Counted from the stretch's first letter, positions 1-7,212 are shown. The stretch: DNA of 64,000 nucleotides from Planctomyces sp. (GCA_016795105.1 JAEUIH010000027.1:1-64000), one strand, 5' to 3'. The notes: a model not told the origin generated them from the sequence alone. Translations and numbers: made by a program.

Positions 1-75
1 TTCTGAGCCATCGCTGGGTCCCTTTCTAAAGCTCAGAATAAGAGATTATACTGTCCCTGGAACCTGCAGCACCCC

Positions 76-435
76 ATGTATTCGCGACTTCGAGAACGTA
101 TCAGAAGGCGAACGCTGGCTTTCTCGCTGTTGATCTTGTGCATCGTGACCTACTTCAGCGCATTCCTGTACTTGCGGCGGGGGGCGAATTCGTCTGGTTA
201 TCCACAGATGTATATCTTCAGCACGGAAGCGATCGAGAATGATCGGCTAGTGACCATTTTCACACCGATCATTTGGCTTTCCGGCGGACGAATGACTTCT
301 TCCGACCATGAAGTGTCGATGGCAGACGAACTTCCCCGCAATGGGCGTCCTGTGTATCTCCGCAGCAATCATCGTATGTGGTCAAGAATCGGCAGTCACT
401 TTGATACTCTGCAGTCAGAGATACCGATTCACTAG
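76..435 (+). CDS. Small membrane-anchored hypothetical protein
   Basis: A 119-residue ORF. A basic N-terminus (about residues 4-13, rich in arginine) is followed by one hydrophobic segment at about residues 14-34, which predicts a single membrane anchor with a C-terminal domain outside the cytoplasm. I recognise no family. It lies just before the first RHS tip, and its start is only about 75 bases from the window edge, so the gene upstream is not visible. It could be an immunity protein for an RHS toxin lying outside the window, but that is inference from position only. There is no strong ribosome-binding site. Confidence 0.45.
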   Translation: MYSRLRERIRRRTLAFSLLILCIVTYFSAFLYLRRGANSSGYPQMYIFSTEAIENDRLVTIFTPIIWLSGGRMTSSDHEVSMADELPRNGRPVYLRSNHRMWSRIGSHFDTLQSEIPIH

Positions 436-524
436 CGATCATTCACAGCAAATCGCACACGCGACGGTCGACCTCGTGACTGAGTTGCAACGAATCCTCC
501 AGGGCAAGGTCGTCCCGTCATTTC

Positions 525-1052
525 ATGCCTGTCAGTGCCGACAATCCACAGACGGGGACCGCCAACGACGGCGATCTGCCGGGCCTGAGTGGCACAGGCA
601 ACGAATACTCGCCGCAACGCAGCTACACCGGACGCGAGCCGGATGCCGTCACCGGCCTGCTGTACTACGATGCACGCTGGTATGACCCCGGTGTGGCACA
701 GTTCATCAGCGAAGACCCCATTGGCTTCGCGGCCGGGGACGCCAACCTGCGGAGATACGTTGGCAACTCCATGCCCAATGCGGTGGATCCGACGGGGTTG
801 GAGGAGAAGGAGATGGAGTTGGTGGTCTTTGGTCGACCGAACGTCGGCGGTCCACGAGTGCAGTATCAAGGGGAAATCATGTTCCCTCAGGTTGCTCGCC
901 GACTTGGAATCCCGGGCTCAGATGATTCGGACACGTATTCACGCTGGGACAGCAAAGAATTTGAAGCGGGTGTTTGGCTCGTGAAGCCGTATTACGCACG
1001 CGATACTAACGGCAAAGAGTACATTCGTTACTACAGTGCCATCACTCGCTAG
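525..1052 (+). CDS. Orphan RHS-repeat core tip with short C-terminal extension
   Basis: A 175-residue ORF. Residues 26-93 carry the RHS-associated core, with the typical LLYYDARWYDP, ISEDPIGF and DPTGL motifs. In the family this core ends a shell-forming RHS protein of over 1000 residues and marks the junction to a variable toxin domain. Here nearly all of the shell is missing, so this is a displaced tip rather than a full gene. Residues 94-175 are a non-core extension. The ORF ends at a TAG (1050-1052), but the same frame stays open for another 690 bases, into a nucleotidyltransferase-like domain, so the stop may be a disabling nonsense change. The bases from about 530 are close to those at 7429, in the third tip. 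It may be a silent donor cassette for recombination into a full RHS gene elsewhere. Confidence 0.75.
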   Translation: MPVSADNPQTGTANDGDLPGLSGTGNEYSPQRSYTGREPDAVTGLLYYDARWYDPGVAQFISEDPIGFAAGDANLRRYVGNSMPNAVDPTGLEEKEMELVVFGRPNVGGPRVQYQGEIMFPQVARRLGIPGSDDSDTYSRWDSKEFEAGVWLVKPYYARDTNGKEYIRYYSAITR

Positions 1053-1154
1053 ATCGATCACCCATCGCGACCACCTCGACTTCGTGAAGCGTGGATTGTC
1101 CCACCACATCGCCTGCTCGAATTCCTTAAAGAAGATCGATCGAAGTACGAACAG

Positions 1155-1742
1155 ATGGAGACGCTTGCTTTTGGGATCAGAGAGAATCTGACGCCGGGAC
1201 AAGTAGAGACATTCGCAACAGGTAGCATTCTGCCCCATGCAAAAGAGGAACTAAAACGCCAGTGGACGGACCCGATGCTTGTGTATCGCGGCTTAATCGC
1301 GTGTGTTCTTGCGTCACCTAGACCTCGTCTCGGAGATCTTCGTCCTGCAGAAATTCGTGTAATCCAGAGTCGCGTCAACGCCGCCGGACGCCCACTTGAA
1401 GTAGTGGGCTCTGCGGCGCGAGGAACTCGCCGAGGGGTCGGCACGAATCTTCACATCGGTAAGGAAAAGGGGGTAACACGAAGTGATATCGATTATGCGA
1501 TTCCTCCGTCAACCAGTGAGTTCTTTGATTCTGTAGGTCCTTTACCCGATCGCATTGAATTCGCGCCAACGATTCACTCGCCAATGGAAGGGCCATCAAT
1601 TCGATTCGCTCCACATTCGCGTCCCATTTTTATTCCGAAAATCGGGGACGAACCCCTGTATGGACCAGCACCCGTCATAGAATCGCTTGTGCCGCTCGCG
1701 GTTCCCCCCGCGATTCGTCCGAATACTGACCCAAGGGAGTAA
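1155..1742 (+). CDS. Putative nucleotidyltransferase-fold toxin domain of an RHS cassette
   Basis: A 195-residue ORF in the same reading frame as the RHS tip ending at 1052. No stop lies between 1053 and 1154, so the domain could once have been fused to that tip. Residues 85-90 read GSAARG and residues 110-114 read SDIDY. This pair matches the glycine-serine helix and the first metal-binding Asp-x-Asp of nucleotidyltransferase-fold enzymes, which transfer a nucleotidyl group to protein or RNA. Such domains are known among polymorphic toxin tips. The C-terminal 60 residues are rich in proline. The start at 1155 is simply the first ATG. The stretch before it (34 codons) also looks coding, so the true protein may begin earlier or be an inactive fragment. 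A metallophosphoesterase begins six bases downstream. Confidence 0.55.
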   Translation: METLAFGIRENLTPGQVETFATGSILPHAKEELKRQWTDPMLVYRGLIACVLASPRPRLGDLRPAEIRVIQSRVNAAGRPLEVVGSAARGTRRGVGTNLHIGKEKGVTRSDIDYAIPPSTSEFFDSVGPLPDRIEFAPTIHSPMEGPSIRFAPHSRPIFIPKIGDEPLYGPAPVIESLVPLAVPPAIRPNTDPRE

Positions 1743-1748
1743 TCCTGA

Positions 1749-2285
1749 ATGCGCAACTCAACGCTGCAAAAAATTGGTATCGTCTCTGACACTCACGGAG
1801 TGCTGCATTCGAAACTCATTGAGTCTCTTGAGGGAGTCGACTGGATTATTCACGCCGGGGATGTCGGCGACGTCTCAATTCTGGAGGCTCTCCGCGCTAT
1901 TGCGCCGGTATCCGCAGTACGTGGCAACCACGATCGTGGCATGGAATTCGCTGACCTTCCAGAGCATGATTTCATTTCGATTGGCGAAGACTCCTATGCA
2001 TACGTGCTTCACGATCTGAAGGAAATTCAGTTTGATCCGTGGGCTGGGAGGTGCGAACTCGTGGTGAGCGGACACACCCATATTCCGTCATGTTTCGTGG
2101 ATCGCGGTGTTATTTTTCTAAATCCCGGGAGTGCTGGAATTCGACGAGAAAGTGAACACATGTTGACATGTGCGATTCTCGTCAGAGTTGAACCAACATG
2201 GATGGTGCGATTTGTTGATCTGGAAAACAGTGAGAAAAGTGAATGCAATTCAATATCAGTGCAGCGAAGTAAAAAAGATACTTAG
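1749..2285 (+). CDS. YfcE/MJ0936-type metallophosphoesterase
   Basis: A 178-residue calcineurin-like phosphoesterase. All signature motifs are visible: SDTHG (residues 13-17, with D14 and H16), HAGD (35-38), GNHDR (59-63), H88, SGHTH (107-111) and NPGS (125-128). They supply the residues for a two-metal centre that hydrolyses phosphomonoesters or phosphodiesters. The length is usual for small YfcE-like enzymes (about 160-185 residues). It starts six bases after the nucleotidyltransferase-like ORF and probably shares its transcript. In an RHS toxin cassette this is the immunity-gene position. An enzyme that removes a nucleotidyl group added by the toxin would fit, but this is inference. It could equally be an unrelated housekeeping phosphoesterase. 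Confidence 0.85.
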   Translation: MRNSTLQKIGIVSDTHGVLHSKLIESLEGVDWIIHAGDVGDVSILEALRAIAPVSAVRGNHDRGMEFADLPEHDFISIGEDSYAYVLHDLKEIQFDPWAGRCELVVSGHTHIPSCFVDRGVIFLNPGSAGIRRESEHMLTCAILVRVEPTWMVRFVDLENSEKSECNSISVQRSKKDT

Positions 2286-2354
2286 TCCGGTCGCGGGAAC
2301 AAGTGTATTGATCAAGTCAGGAAGGATGCGTTCCGAATAACCGATGTCGCCACC

Positions 2355-3557
2355 ATGGCCAGCAGCGGGAACAGCACTGCCGCGCTGGTGAATCATCTCG
2401 AATACAACGCATTCGGGGCGATCACGTCACAGACCAATTCCGCGTACCAGCCCCTGCAGACCTACACCGGCCAGATTCTGGATTCTGCGACCGGGCTGCT
2501 GTACTACGACGCACGCTGGTATGACCCCGGTGTGGCACAGTTCGTGAGCGAAGACCCGATCGGCTTCGCAGCCGGGGACGCCAACCTGCGACGATACGTC
2601 GGCAACTCCATGCCCAATGCGGTGGATCCGACGGGGTTGGACTTCGTAGACGTCGACGACCAAATCGCGATTTGGGTAGAAGAGGATTCGCTTGGTCGCA
2701 ATGGACAGTCACATGACTTAGGGCATGTTGAGGGCGATACGATTACTCTCCGGCCTCAATATGGTGGCGGTCAAATCTCGCTGTCCAGGCTAAAGCAATT
2801 TGTTGATGCGGGCCTCAGACACCAATCACTATACATGCATGTCTCCACGCTGACGGGACTCAGTGACGACGACAAACAGTTCTCCATAAGGTTTGCAATC
2901 TCCGAGGTGTACTTCCAGACGAAAAACGCGACCTATCGAGCTGGAGACCAGTGTGACGAAGAAGGAAATATCACGGCCTCCGCAGGAGCGAACGGACCAC
3001 TTGCCGCAATACTCATCATGCACATGATTCGGCAGGTTGCCATTGATCTGGCCATTGAATTTGCAGGGGGCACAGCGATTACCGCGATCGCCAAGGGCGG
3101 TAAACTGTTCCTTCGGGCGGGAGGAGAGACGATAGAACTCACCGTCGAGCAGGTTGCGAAAAAACTTGGAAAGAATGCTGATGAAGTTGACCTTGCCGCA
3201 ATCGCTAGGCAACTTGATGGGAAGAAGTTGGATGATGTACTTGCTGCAAACAGGAAGTTGCCACGATTTGAAGGTCCAAAGCCGAACTACTCCGTTAATC
3301 CGGCCCATGTACCCGGGACCTTACGACATGGAAAAACACCGCTACCAGTCGATGCTGACGAAGTATTTCGTCACGCGGTCCCCGACGATCCGGTGAACCC
3401 AAGGAATTGGTACGGCCGAAATGCGAACGGCCAGATTTACCGATTCTCTGGAGGAAATGATGGCACTGCACACTTTAGCGGAATCGATGGCGTTGGAGAT
3501 GGGATACGAAATATTACGAAATATGCACGCCAACGATTGGAGGAAATGTTGCGATGA
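2355..3557 (+). CDS. Orphan RHS tip with C-terminal toxin-like domain
   Basis: A 400-residue ORF. Residues 1-95 are RHS core (YTGQ, LLYYDARWYDP, SEDPIGF, VDPTGL), almost identical in DNA to the tip at 525. Residues 96-305 form a variable linker with a hydrophobic, alanine- and glycine-rich stretch at about 212-254, a common feature of pretoxin regions that might serve membrane passage. Residues 308-400 are a compact basic end domain with NPAH (315-318), GKTPLP (326-331), NWYGR (351-355) and TAHF (371-374). It has the look of a small secreted nuclease or RNase toxin, but I cannot name the family. The stop overlaps the start of an Imm42-like gene by four bases, the usual toxin-immunity arrangement. 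The start is uncertain: the frame remains open upstream (for example V-R-K-D-A-F). Confidence 0.75.
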   Translation: MASSGNSTAALVNHLEYNAFGAITSQTNSAYQPLQTYTGQILDSATGLLYYDARWYDPGVAQFVSEDPIGFAAGDANLRRYVGNSMPNAVDPTGLDFVDVDDQIAIWVEEDSLGRNGQSHDLGHVEGDTITLRPQYGGGQISLSRLKQFVDAGLRHQSLYMHVSTLTGLSDDDKQFSIRFAISEVYFQTKNATYRAGDQCDEEGNITASAGANGPLAAILIMHMIRQVAIDLAIEFAGGTAITAIAKGGKLFLRAGGETIELTVEQVAKKLGKNADEVDLAAIARQLDGKKLDDVLAANRKLPRFEGPKPNYSVNPAHVPGTLRHGKTPLPVDADEVFRHAVPDDPVNPRNWYGRNANGQIYRFSGGNDGTAHFSGIDGVGDGIRNITKYARQRLEEMLR

Positions 3558-4075
3558 TCTTTGGAAAGACCGATAGTTTTGCAATCGAAGTCGGTGAACT
3601 CGAATCGTATCTCAATTTTTCCGGGATATACGTTCAGTTCCGGTTTTGGATCGGTAAAGTCCCAGTGGGAGATTGGAACGACCGGATATCGTTGCAGGCA
3701 AGTATTGAAAACGCTTGTACGATTCTTGAGACAGAAGCGATGCGACAGCTTTCTCCGTTCGCACAGAATCATGCTTCTGATGTGTTTCAGGCAGTGTATG
3801 ATGCCTTCTACTCGTACGATTACACGAAAGCCCCAGTTGTTATTCCGAACCTTCGGGATCAATTCCATCTGGACGAGATTGGCATGGGAGCTATTCAAGA
3901 CAAGTATGGACTAATTCTCGTTGCGACTTCAAACAGTTTGGAGAGAGTCATTGCCAAAGATTTGAGGCAAGAATTGCTTATTGCAGACGTGTCGGTGCCG
4001 GTGGGGTTTGTTGAGTCGGTACTGCGCGAGTTCATTGAGTGGGGAAGAACACTCTTGCGTGCAGCACGAGGTTGA
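3554..4075 (+). CDS. Imm42-like immunity protein
   Basis: A 173-residue cytoplasmic protein starting with MIFG and FAIEV, then FRFWIGKVPVGDW. This opening is what I recall of the Imm42 family: a short strand with FAIE, followed by a WI-G-x-x-x-GD motif. Such proteins bind and neutralise the toxin made by the gene directly upstream. The ATG overlaps the stop of the RHS tip at 3557 by four bases (ATGA), so the two are translationally coupled. No signal peptide or membrane segment is seen, which fits a cytosolic antidote. The family name rests on recall of the N-terminal motif only; the role as immunity protein is supported independently by position. Confidence 0.7.
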   Translation: MIFGKTDSFAIEVGELESYLNFSGIYVQFRFWIGKVPVGDWNDRISLQASIENACTILETEAMRQLSPFAQNHASDVFQAVYDAFYSYDYTKAPVVIPNLRDQFHLDEIGMGAIQDKYGLILVATSNSLERVIAKDLRQELLIADVSVPVGFVESVLREFIEWGRTLLRAARG

Positions 4076-4157
4076 AAGCTTGATTGTCCCGCAGGCGATT
4101 CTAAACGTTCTTCGGAGCGTGAGCCTGCTACCGTCTCGCATAAGAAAAAGAACGCGA

Positions 4158-4181
4158 CCAGAGCCAACATGCAGGCTCTGG
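4158..4181 (+). terminator. Hairpin downstream of the Imm42-like gene
   Basis: Perfect 8-base arms CCAGAGCC and GGCTCTGG are separated by an 8-base loop. The hairpin starts 82 bases after the immunity gene stop. It is not followed by a T-run, so it is not a classical intrinsic terminator and may only stabilise the message end. Confidence 0.35.
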
Positions 4182-4377
4182 CGGCAGCTTTGTCCGTCAA
4201 CGGAATCGCCTAGTAGTGATTCCGAATCTTGGGCCGACGATCCCCTTCCATACCCCGCGCCAGCACTTCAAACTCGCACCTGCCGTTGACTCCCGGGTCA
4301 AAAGTTCGCAGTCGTCTGCTGCCGTTTCGGGGCACCCAAACCGCGCTCTATCCCCCTCGCAACCCCCACTGCCTCCG

Positions 4378-4640
4378 GAGATTCTACGAACCAGTTTGCC
4401 CCCCGGAGTTACAACTCTCAACAACCATCGGGTTGATGACGCTCCCATCAGGCCTGCAGTTCTCAACCAGTCGCTCCCTCCGCAAATTCACCCCGCCGAC
4501 ACCACTCCAACCCCTGCTCCCGCACCTCAAACTCGCGCCTGCTGTTAACTGGCGGGTCAAAAGTTCGCGGACCCTCCCAAAACCGCCCCGCTGGTTAACA
4601 GTTTTGCTCTGGCGGCTGTTCACTGGCTCTTGAAAAGTTC
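4378..4640 (+). repeat. Dispersed direct repeat, copy 1
   Basis: About 265 bases that recur in diverged form at about 8796-9085. Shared stretches include TTCTACGAACCA, CGCCGACACCACTCCAA, TCCCGCACCTCAAACTCGC, TTAACAGTTTTGCTC and GGCTCTTGAAAAGTTCG. A third partial copy of the central part (ACTTCAAACTCGC and GGGTCAAAAGTTCGC) lies at about 4264-4305. The gene-free stretch 4076-4823 consists mainly of this material. No transposase is present. Confidence 0.7.
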
Positions 4641-4823
4641 GTAGTCGTCTGGTGTCGTTTGATGCACATCGAAAGAGACTCGAACCTGCCGAAAACATTG
4701 ATACGTAACGATTTGCGTCGATTTACTCTCCCGGGAAGAGACGCGGGTGGTTACGTAGAGAGTCCCTTTCGGGGAGCTTTTTGAGACATCTCAAACTCCC
4801 GAAAACAATCCATCAAAATGAAG

Positions 4824-4860
4824 AACGCCGGGAGTGCTTCTCCTCGGCGTTTTTTGTTTT
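4824..4860 (+). terminator. Probable intrinsic terminator
   Basis: The left arm AACGCCGGGAG and the right arm CTCCTCGGCGTT pair around a 5-base loop, with a single bulge or mismatch, and run into TTTTTTGTTTT. It ends transcription from the left, before the DUF433 remnant. It also rules out the GTG at 4834 as a plausible start for that remnant. Confidence 0.65.
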
Positions 4861-4887
4861 CCGCCCTTTGTTGCAAATCTCCTTGTT

Positions 4888-5124
4888 ATGGGAGGCAAGC
4901 CCTGCATTCGGGGGACGCGAGTGACAGTGGGAACGATTGTCGGGCTGATTGCGAGCGGGAGCAGTACAGAAGAGATTCTTCGTGACTATCCGTACATAGA
5001 AGCCGATAATATTCAGGCTTCACTGTCTTATGCGGCATGGCGATCTGAAGAAGTGGACGTCGGTTCCACGCAAAGACCCCTCTGGCCCTGTGCCAGAGGT
5101 GAATCGGTTTGGAAACTAGAATAG
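4888..5124 (+). pseudogene. Truncated DUF433 gene, 3' end replaced by a dispersed repeat
   Basis: From the ATG at 4888, about 60 residues match the DUF433 antitoxin-like family: GGKPCIRGTRVTV, a helix-turn-helix-like middle, then the I-QASLSYAA end. Family members begin about 13 residues earlier, with an I-x-x-D-P-x-I strand that is missing here. The preceding bases come from a terminator and do not restore it. The C-terminal tail, with RPLWPCARGE, is translated from the dispersed hairpin repeat beginning near 5064, so the original 3' end has been overwritten. The PIN-like toxin that normally follows DUF433 genes is absent. I read it as a decayed toxin-antitoxin module. Confidence 0.6.
5064..5118 (+). 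repeat. Hairpin-containing dispersed repeat, partial copy
   Basis: This copy contains arms CCTCTGGC (5079-5086) and GCCAGAGG (5092-5099) with loop CCTGT, then TGAATCGGTTTGGAAACT. It belongs to a family also found at about 6508, 11828, 20688 and 21752. Confidence 0.75.
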
Positions 5125-5186
5125 CGATCCAAAAGGCGATTGACACCGACGTCTATGCACAGGCGCTACCCTGATGCAGCCAGATG

Positions 5187-5232
5187 GATTCGATTGGCAT
5201 GTACGGAAATATGCCGTACAATTAATCGAATC
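5187..5232 (+). promoter_or_regulatory. Nested inverted repeat, probable operator of the DUF1778/GNAT module
   Basis: Two nested perfect inverted repeats: an outer pair GATTCGATT (5187-5195) and AATCGAATC (5224-5232), and an inner pair TGTACGG (5200-5206) and CCGTACA (5214-5220), with a 7-base centre. The repeat ends one base before the AAGGAG ribosome-binding site (5233-5238) of the antitoxin gene. DUF1778-type antitoxins autoregulate by binding palindromes in their own promoters, so an operator is the likely role. An RNA hairpin occluding translation is an alternative. Confidence 0.7.
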
Positions 5233-5244
5233 AAGGAGCAAGCG

Positions 5245-5535
5245 ATGGCAACTGCAAACAGCACCTCAAAGTCGGCTCGAATCGAAACTCGAGTTTCTCA
5301 AGAGCAGAAAGCTCTAATCGAGCGGGCTGCCGCCTTCAGTGGTCGGACCGTTTCCGAATTTGTGCTTGCTCATGTTGAAGTCGCTGCAAAGAAGGTGATC
5401 GACGAGCATGAGAAGCTGCACTTAGACCAGGCGCAAAGCAAAATACTGGTCGATGCTTTATTGTCTCCCAGGAAGCCAAACAAGATATTGAAGCTTGCTA
5501 TGGAGGACTATCGCAAGCAGGTCGAAAGCCGATGA
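5245..5535 (+). CDS. DUF1778 (TacA-like) antitoxin
   Basis: From the ATG at 5245, preceded by AAGGAG seven bases upstream, this encodes a 96-residue protein. It contains a ribbon-helix-helix-like N-terminus (RIETRVSQEQKALIERAA, then GRTVSEFV) typical of DUF1778. The C-terminal half is the toxin-wrapping segment, with LHLDQAQSK and an LLSPRKPN motif, although family members usually have a longer F-x-x-A-L-x-x-PP-x-PN. It represses its own operon and blocks the GNAT toxin. The toxin start overlaps its stop by four bases. A longer reading from 5140 exists but has no ribosome-binding site and would run through the operator. Confidence 0.88.
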   Translation: MATANSTSKSARIETRVSQEQKALIERAAAFSGRTVSEFVLAHVEVAAKKVIDEHEKLHLDQAQSKILVDALLSPRKPNKILKLAMEDYRKQVESR

Positions 5536-6029
5536 AGGGCCACGTTTGTGAGCCGCTCGGCAATCAACACGATCGAACGCAATTTGATTGTGGCGTGTCA
5601 GTTCTCAACGACTACCTGGCCAAGTATGCGAAACAAGATGTAAAACGAAAGGCGGCGGCAGTTTTTGTTGTGCTCAAGCGCGAGGAGCCGAAGCGAGTCA
5701 TCGGTTTTTATACTCTGTGCGCGACGTCGGTAGCCCTTTCTGATTTACCGGAAGAGGTCACAAGAAGGCTTCCGCGATATCCCGAAATTCCCGCAATCCT
5801 GGCAGGAAGATTGGCTCGAGACGTGGATTATCCAGGCGTCGGCTCGCTACTTTTGTCCGATGCAATCACACGTTGCGTCCGAGTGGCAATTGAGATCGCG
5901 GCAAGCCTGATCGTTGTGGATTCCAAAGGTGAAGCCGCAACGCATTTTTATGAGAAGTTCGGGTTTATCTCGCTACCGAAATTACCTGACCGGATGTTTC
6001 TTCCAATGCAGACGGCAGAGAAACTTTAA
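5532..6029 (+). CDS. GNAT-family acetyltransferase toxin (TacT/AtaT-like)
   Basis: A 165-residue GNAT protein coupled to the DUF1778 antitoxin by an ATGA overlap. Toxins of this group acetylate the aminoacyl end of charged tRNAs and stop translation. Visible features are the F-x-CGVSVLNDYL opening typical of the group (residues 18-28), GFYTLCATSVAL (58-69), the LARDVDYPGVG acetyl-CoA loop (94-104) and the C-terminal HFYEKFGF (137-144), which includes the conserved tyrosine. The acetyl-CoA loop is shorter than the common Q/R-G-x-G-x-G/A form, and PGVG replaces it. This may be a family variant rather than damage. The length (about 160-175) is normal, so the module looks intact. Confidence 0.88.
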   Translation: MKGHVCEPLGNQHDRTQFDCGVSVLNDYLAKYAKQDVKRKAAAVFVVLKREEPKRVIGFYTLCATSVALSDLPEEVTRRLPRYPEIPAILAGRLARDVDYPGVGSLLLSDAITRCVRVAIEIAASLIVVDSKGEAATHFYEKFGFISLPKLPDRMFLPMQTAEKL

Positions 6030-6237
6030 ACTCTACAGGTCCACGTTTGAACCGAATCGCGTCAGAAAACTGATCTATGAAAAGAGTATGGGTTGAATCC
6101 AGCCGCAGGGCACAGTTGGCGGCAGATCAAAGCCGCCCGTAAGAATATTCTGAGTTGGGAAAGTGCGGTGGAAATCAGGGAGTTAAGGTGATCGGTGACG
6201 CAGGACGATGAGCTGCCGATCAACGGTCGACGATACG

Positions 6238-6366
6238 AATCTGTCCAGATACGTCGACAACTCCGTGCCCAATGGGGTGGATCCGACGGGGTTGATTGAT
6301 CCAGCCATATCGCTGCCTTGGCAGCCCTGTGCCAACGCACGTTCGTCAGCACCAGAACCGCGTTGA
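6238..6366 (+). pseudogene. RHS core relic
   Basis: In one frame the stretch reads L-S-R-Y-V-D-N-S-V-P-N-G-V-D-P-T-G-L, followed by a short tail to a TGA at 6366. This is the end of the RHS core found intact at 2587-2640, with four substitutions. No RHS sequence precedes it and no toxin domain follows, so it is a decayed junction fragment. The bases from 6030 to 6237 show no gene. Confidence 0.65.
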
Positions 6367-6507
6367 TAACTACGGATCGGTGAATGGTGTCTCAAGAGCT
6401 CTTGTCAGCACGGCGACTGTGGGGTTCTGATACACGACCTGGACCTTGGTGCAATGCCGGTGCGACAAAGGCAAATTCGCCAGGTGTGGCACAACGACGC
6501 GATGCCA

Positions 6508-6625
6508 TCGAAAACTCATCGTGCCCTCGCCCCCACTTTCATCACCGTTGCACGAACAAACGCCGCTCGCCCTGCAGAGACCCCTTTGGCCCTGTGCCAG
6601 AGGTGAACCGGTTTGGAAACTAGAA
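6508..6625 (+). repeat. Hairpin-containing dispersed repeat, 5' part
   Basis: This copy matches 11838-11955 and 21760-21858. It has a hairpin of CCTTTGGC (6583-6590) and GCCAGAGG (6596-6603), in which the one changed base keeps a G-U pair, then CGGTTTGGAAACT. The copy stops before the second, longer hairpin of the family. The flanking stretch 6367-6507 has nothing recognisable. Confidence 0.7.
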
Positions 6626-6646
6626 TATGGTGAAGTGTACTGTGCT

Positions 6647-6955
6647 TCAAACAAGGCGATTCAGCCAGTGCAGCGGACGCCGGCGAGAATGCGCTAAGGC
6701 AACGACCACGATCTCATCGTCGCGACAGAGGTATACGACTGCGTAGGGAAACCGATGCAGCATTTGCCTCCGAATCTCATGAGGACCGGAGTAGTATTCC
6801 AGCCGTGGGGCACTCAGAGGATTCCGTTGAATCACGTCGAACGCAGAATTCAATTCAGAGATAAATTCATCGCCAAGTCCAGACTGTCGGTCTTCATACC
6901 AGATCGCAGCAGCGACAGCCTCGCCCTGCGCCGCTGGCAGTACTCGAAAATTCAC
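6647..6955 (-). CDS. ParE/RelE-family toxin
   Basis: A 102-residue protein of the ParE/RelE fold. It has an AAIWYEDRQSGLGDEF helix, typical of ParE toxins, a central IQRNPLSAPR, then the basic strand IRRQMLHRFPYAVVYL and the end strand EIVVVALAHSRRRP. ParE toxins poison DNA gyrase; RelE-type relatives cut mRNA on ribosomes. The sequence fits the ParE side better, but activity is not certain from sequence. Its start overlaps the stop of the antitoxin gene at 6952-6955 by four bases, giving the antitoxin-first order usual for these modules. It lies on the minus strand between RHS debris and the third RHS tip. Confidence 0.87.
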   Translation of the reverse strand: MNFRVLPAAQGEAVAAAIWYEDRQSGLGDEFISELNSAFDVIQRNPLSAPRLEYYSGPHEIRRQMLHRFPYAVVYLCRDDEIVVVALAHSRRRPLHWLNRLV

Positions 6956-7212
6956 GGTGTTGCCTGACGGTGACGGTGCTCGGCAACTGCCCGTTTCAGA
7001 TGTTCCAGTGATTTATCAAAATCGACTGTAGCTGTTTCCCCCTGATCATAGGCAGCGATTCGTCGGTTGATCTCGTTAGACCAGATTTCCCCAATCTCCG
7101 AAGACGAAAAATGCCCTGCGGAAATTTGCTGCTCCAGCATATCCGCCAGAAAGGCCTGATCCGCCGGTGGCAAGGCCAGCGCCTGTGCGAGAATGTCATC
7201 TCTTGTCGTCAT
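6952..7212 (-). CDS. Addiction-module antitoxin (TIGR02574-like)
   Basis: An 86-residue acidic protein. The N-terminal half has ALALPPADQAFLADML, close to the family pattern L-P-x-x-E/D-R-x-x-L-x-x-x-L. The second half has the I-G-E-I-W-S-N-E-I-N-R-R-I-x-x-Y-D-x-G motif, normally W-x-x-E-I-x-x-R-x-x-x-x-x-x-G-x-x-x. These small proteins neutralise ParE-type toxins encoded immediately downstream. No DNA-binding domain is obvious, so autoregulation may rely on the complex or be absent. It starts about 100 bases from the divergent third RHS tip. Confidence 0.85.
   Translation of the reverse strand: MTTRDDILAQALALPPADQAFLADMLEQQISAGHFSSSEIGEIWSNEINRRIAAYDQGETATVDFDKSLEHLKRAVAEHRHRQATP

Noticed and set aside
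4216-4633. Proline-rich frames in the repeat region
   Set aside because: Two different frames are open over the same repeat DNA, and neither has a start signal or family pattern.
4834-4887. Upstream extension of the DUF433 frame to a GTG at 4834
   Set aside because: The GTG lies inside a terminator hairpin and the extra codons do not match the family N-terminus.
5140-5244. Longer start for the DUF1778 antitoxin
   Set aside because: It lacks a ribosome-binding site and would translate across the probable operator; the ATG at 5245 has AAGGAG.
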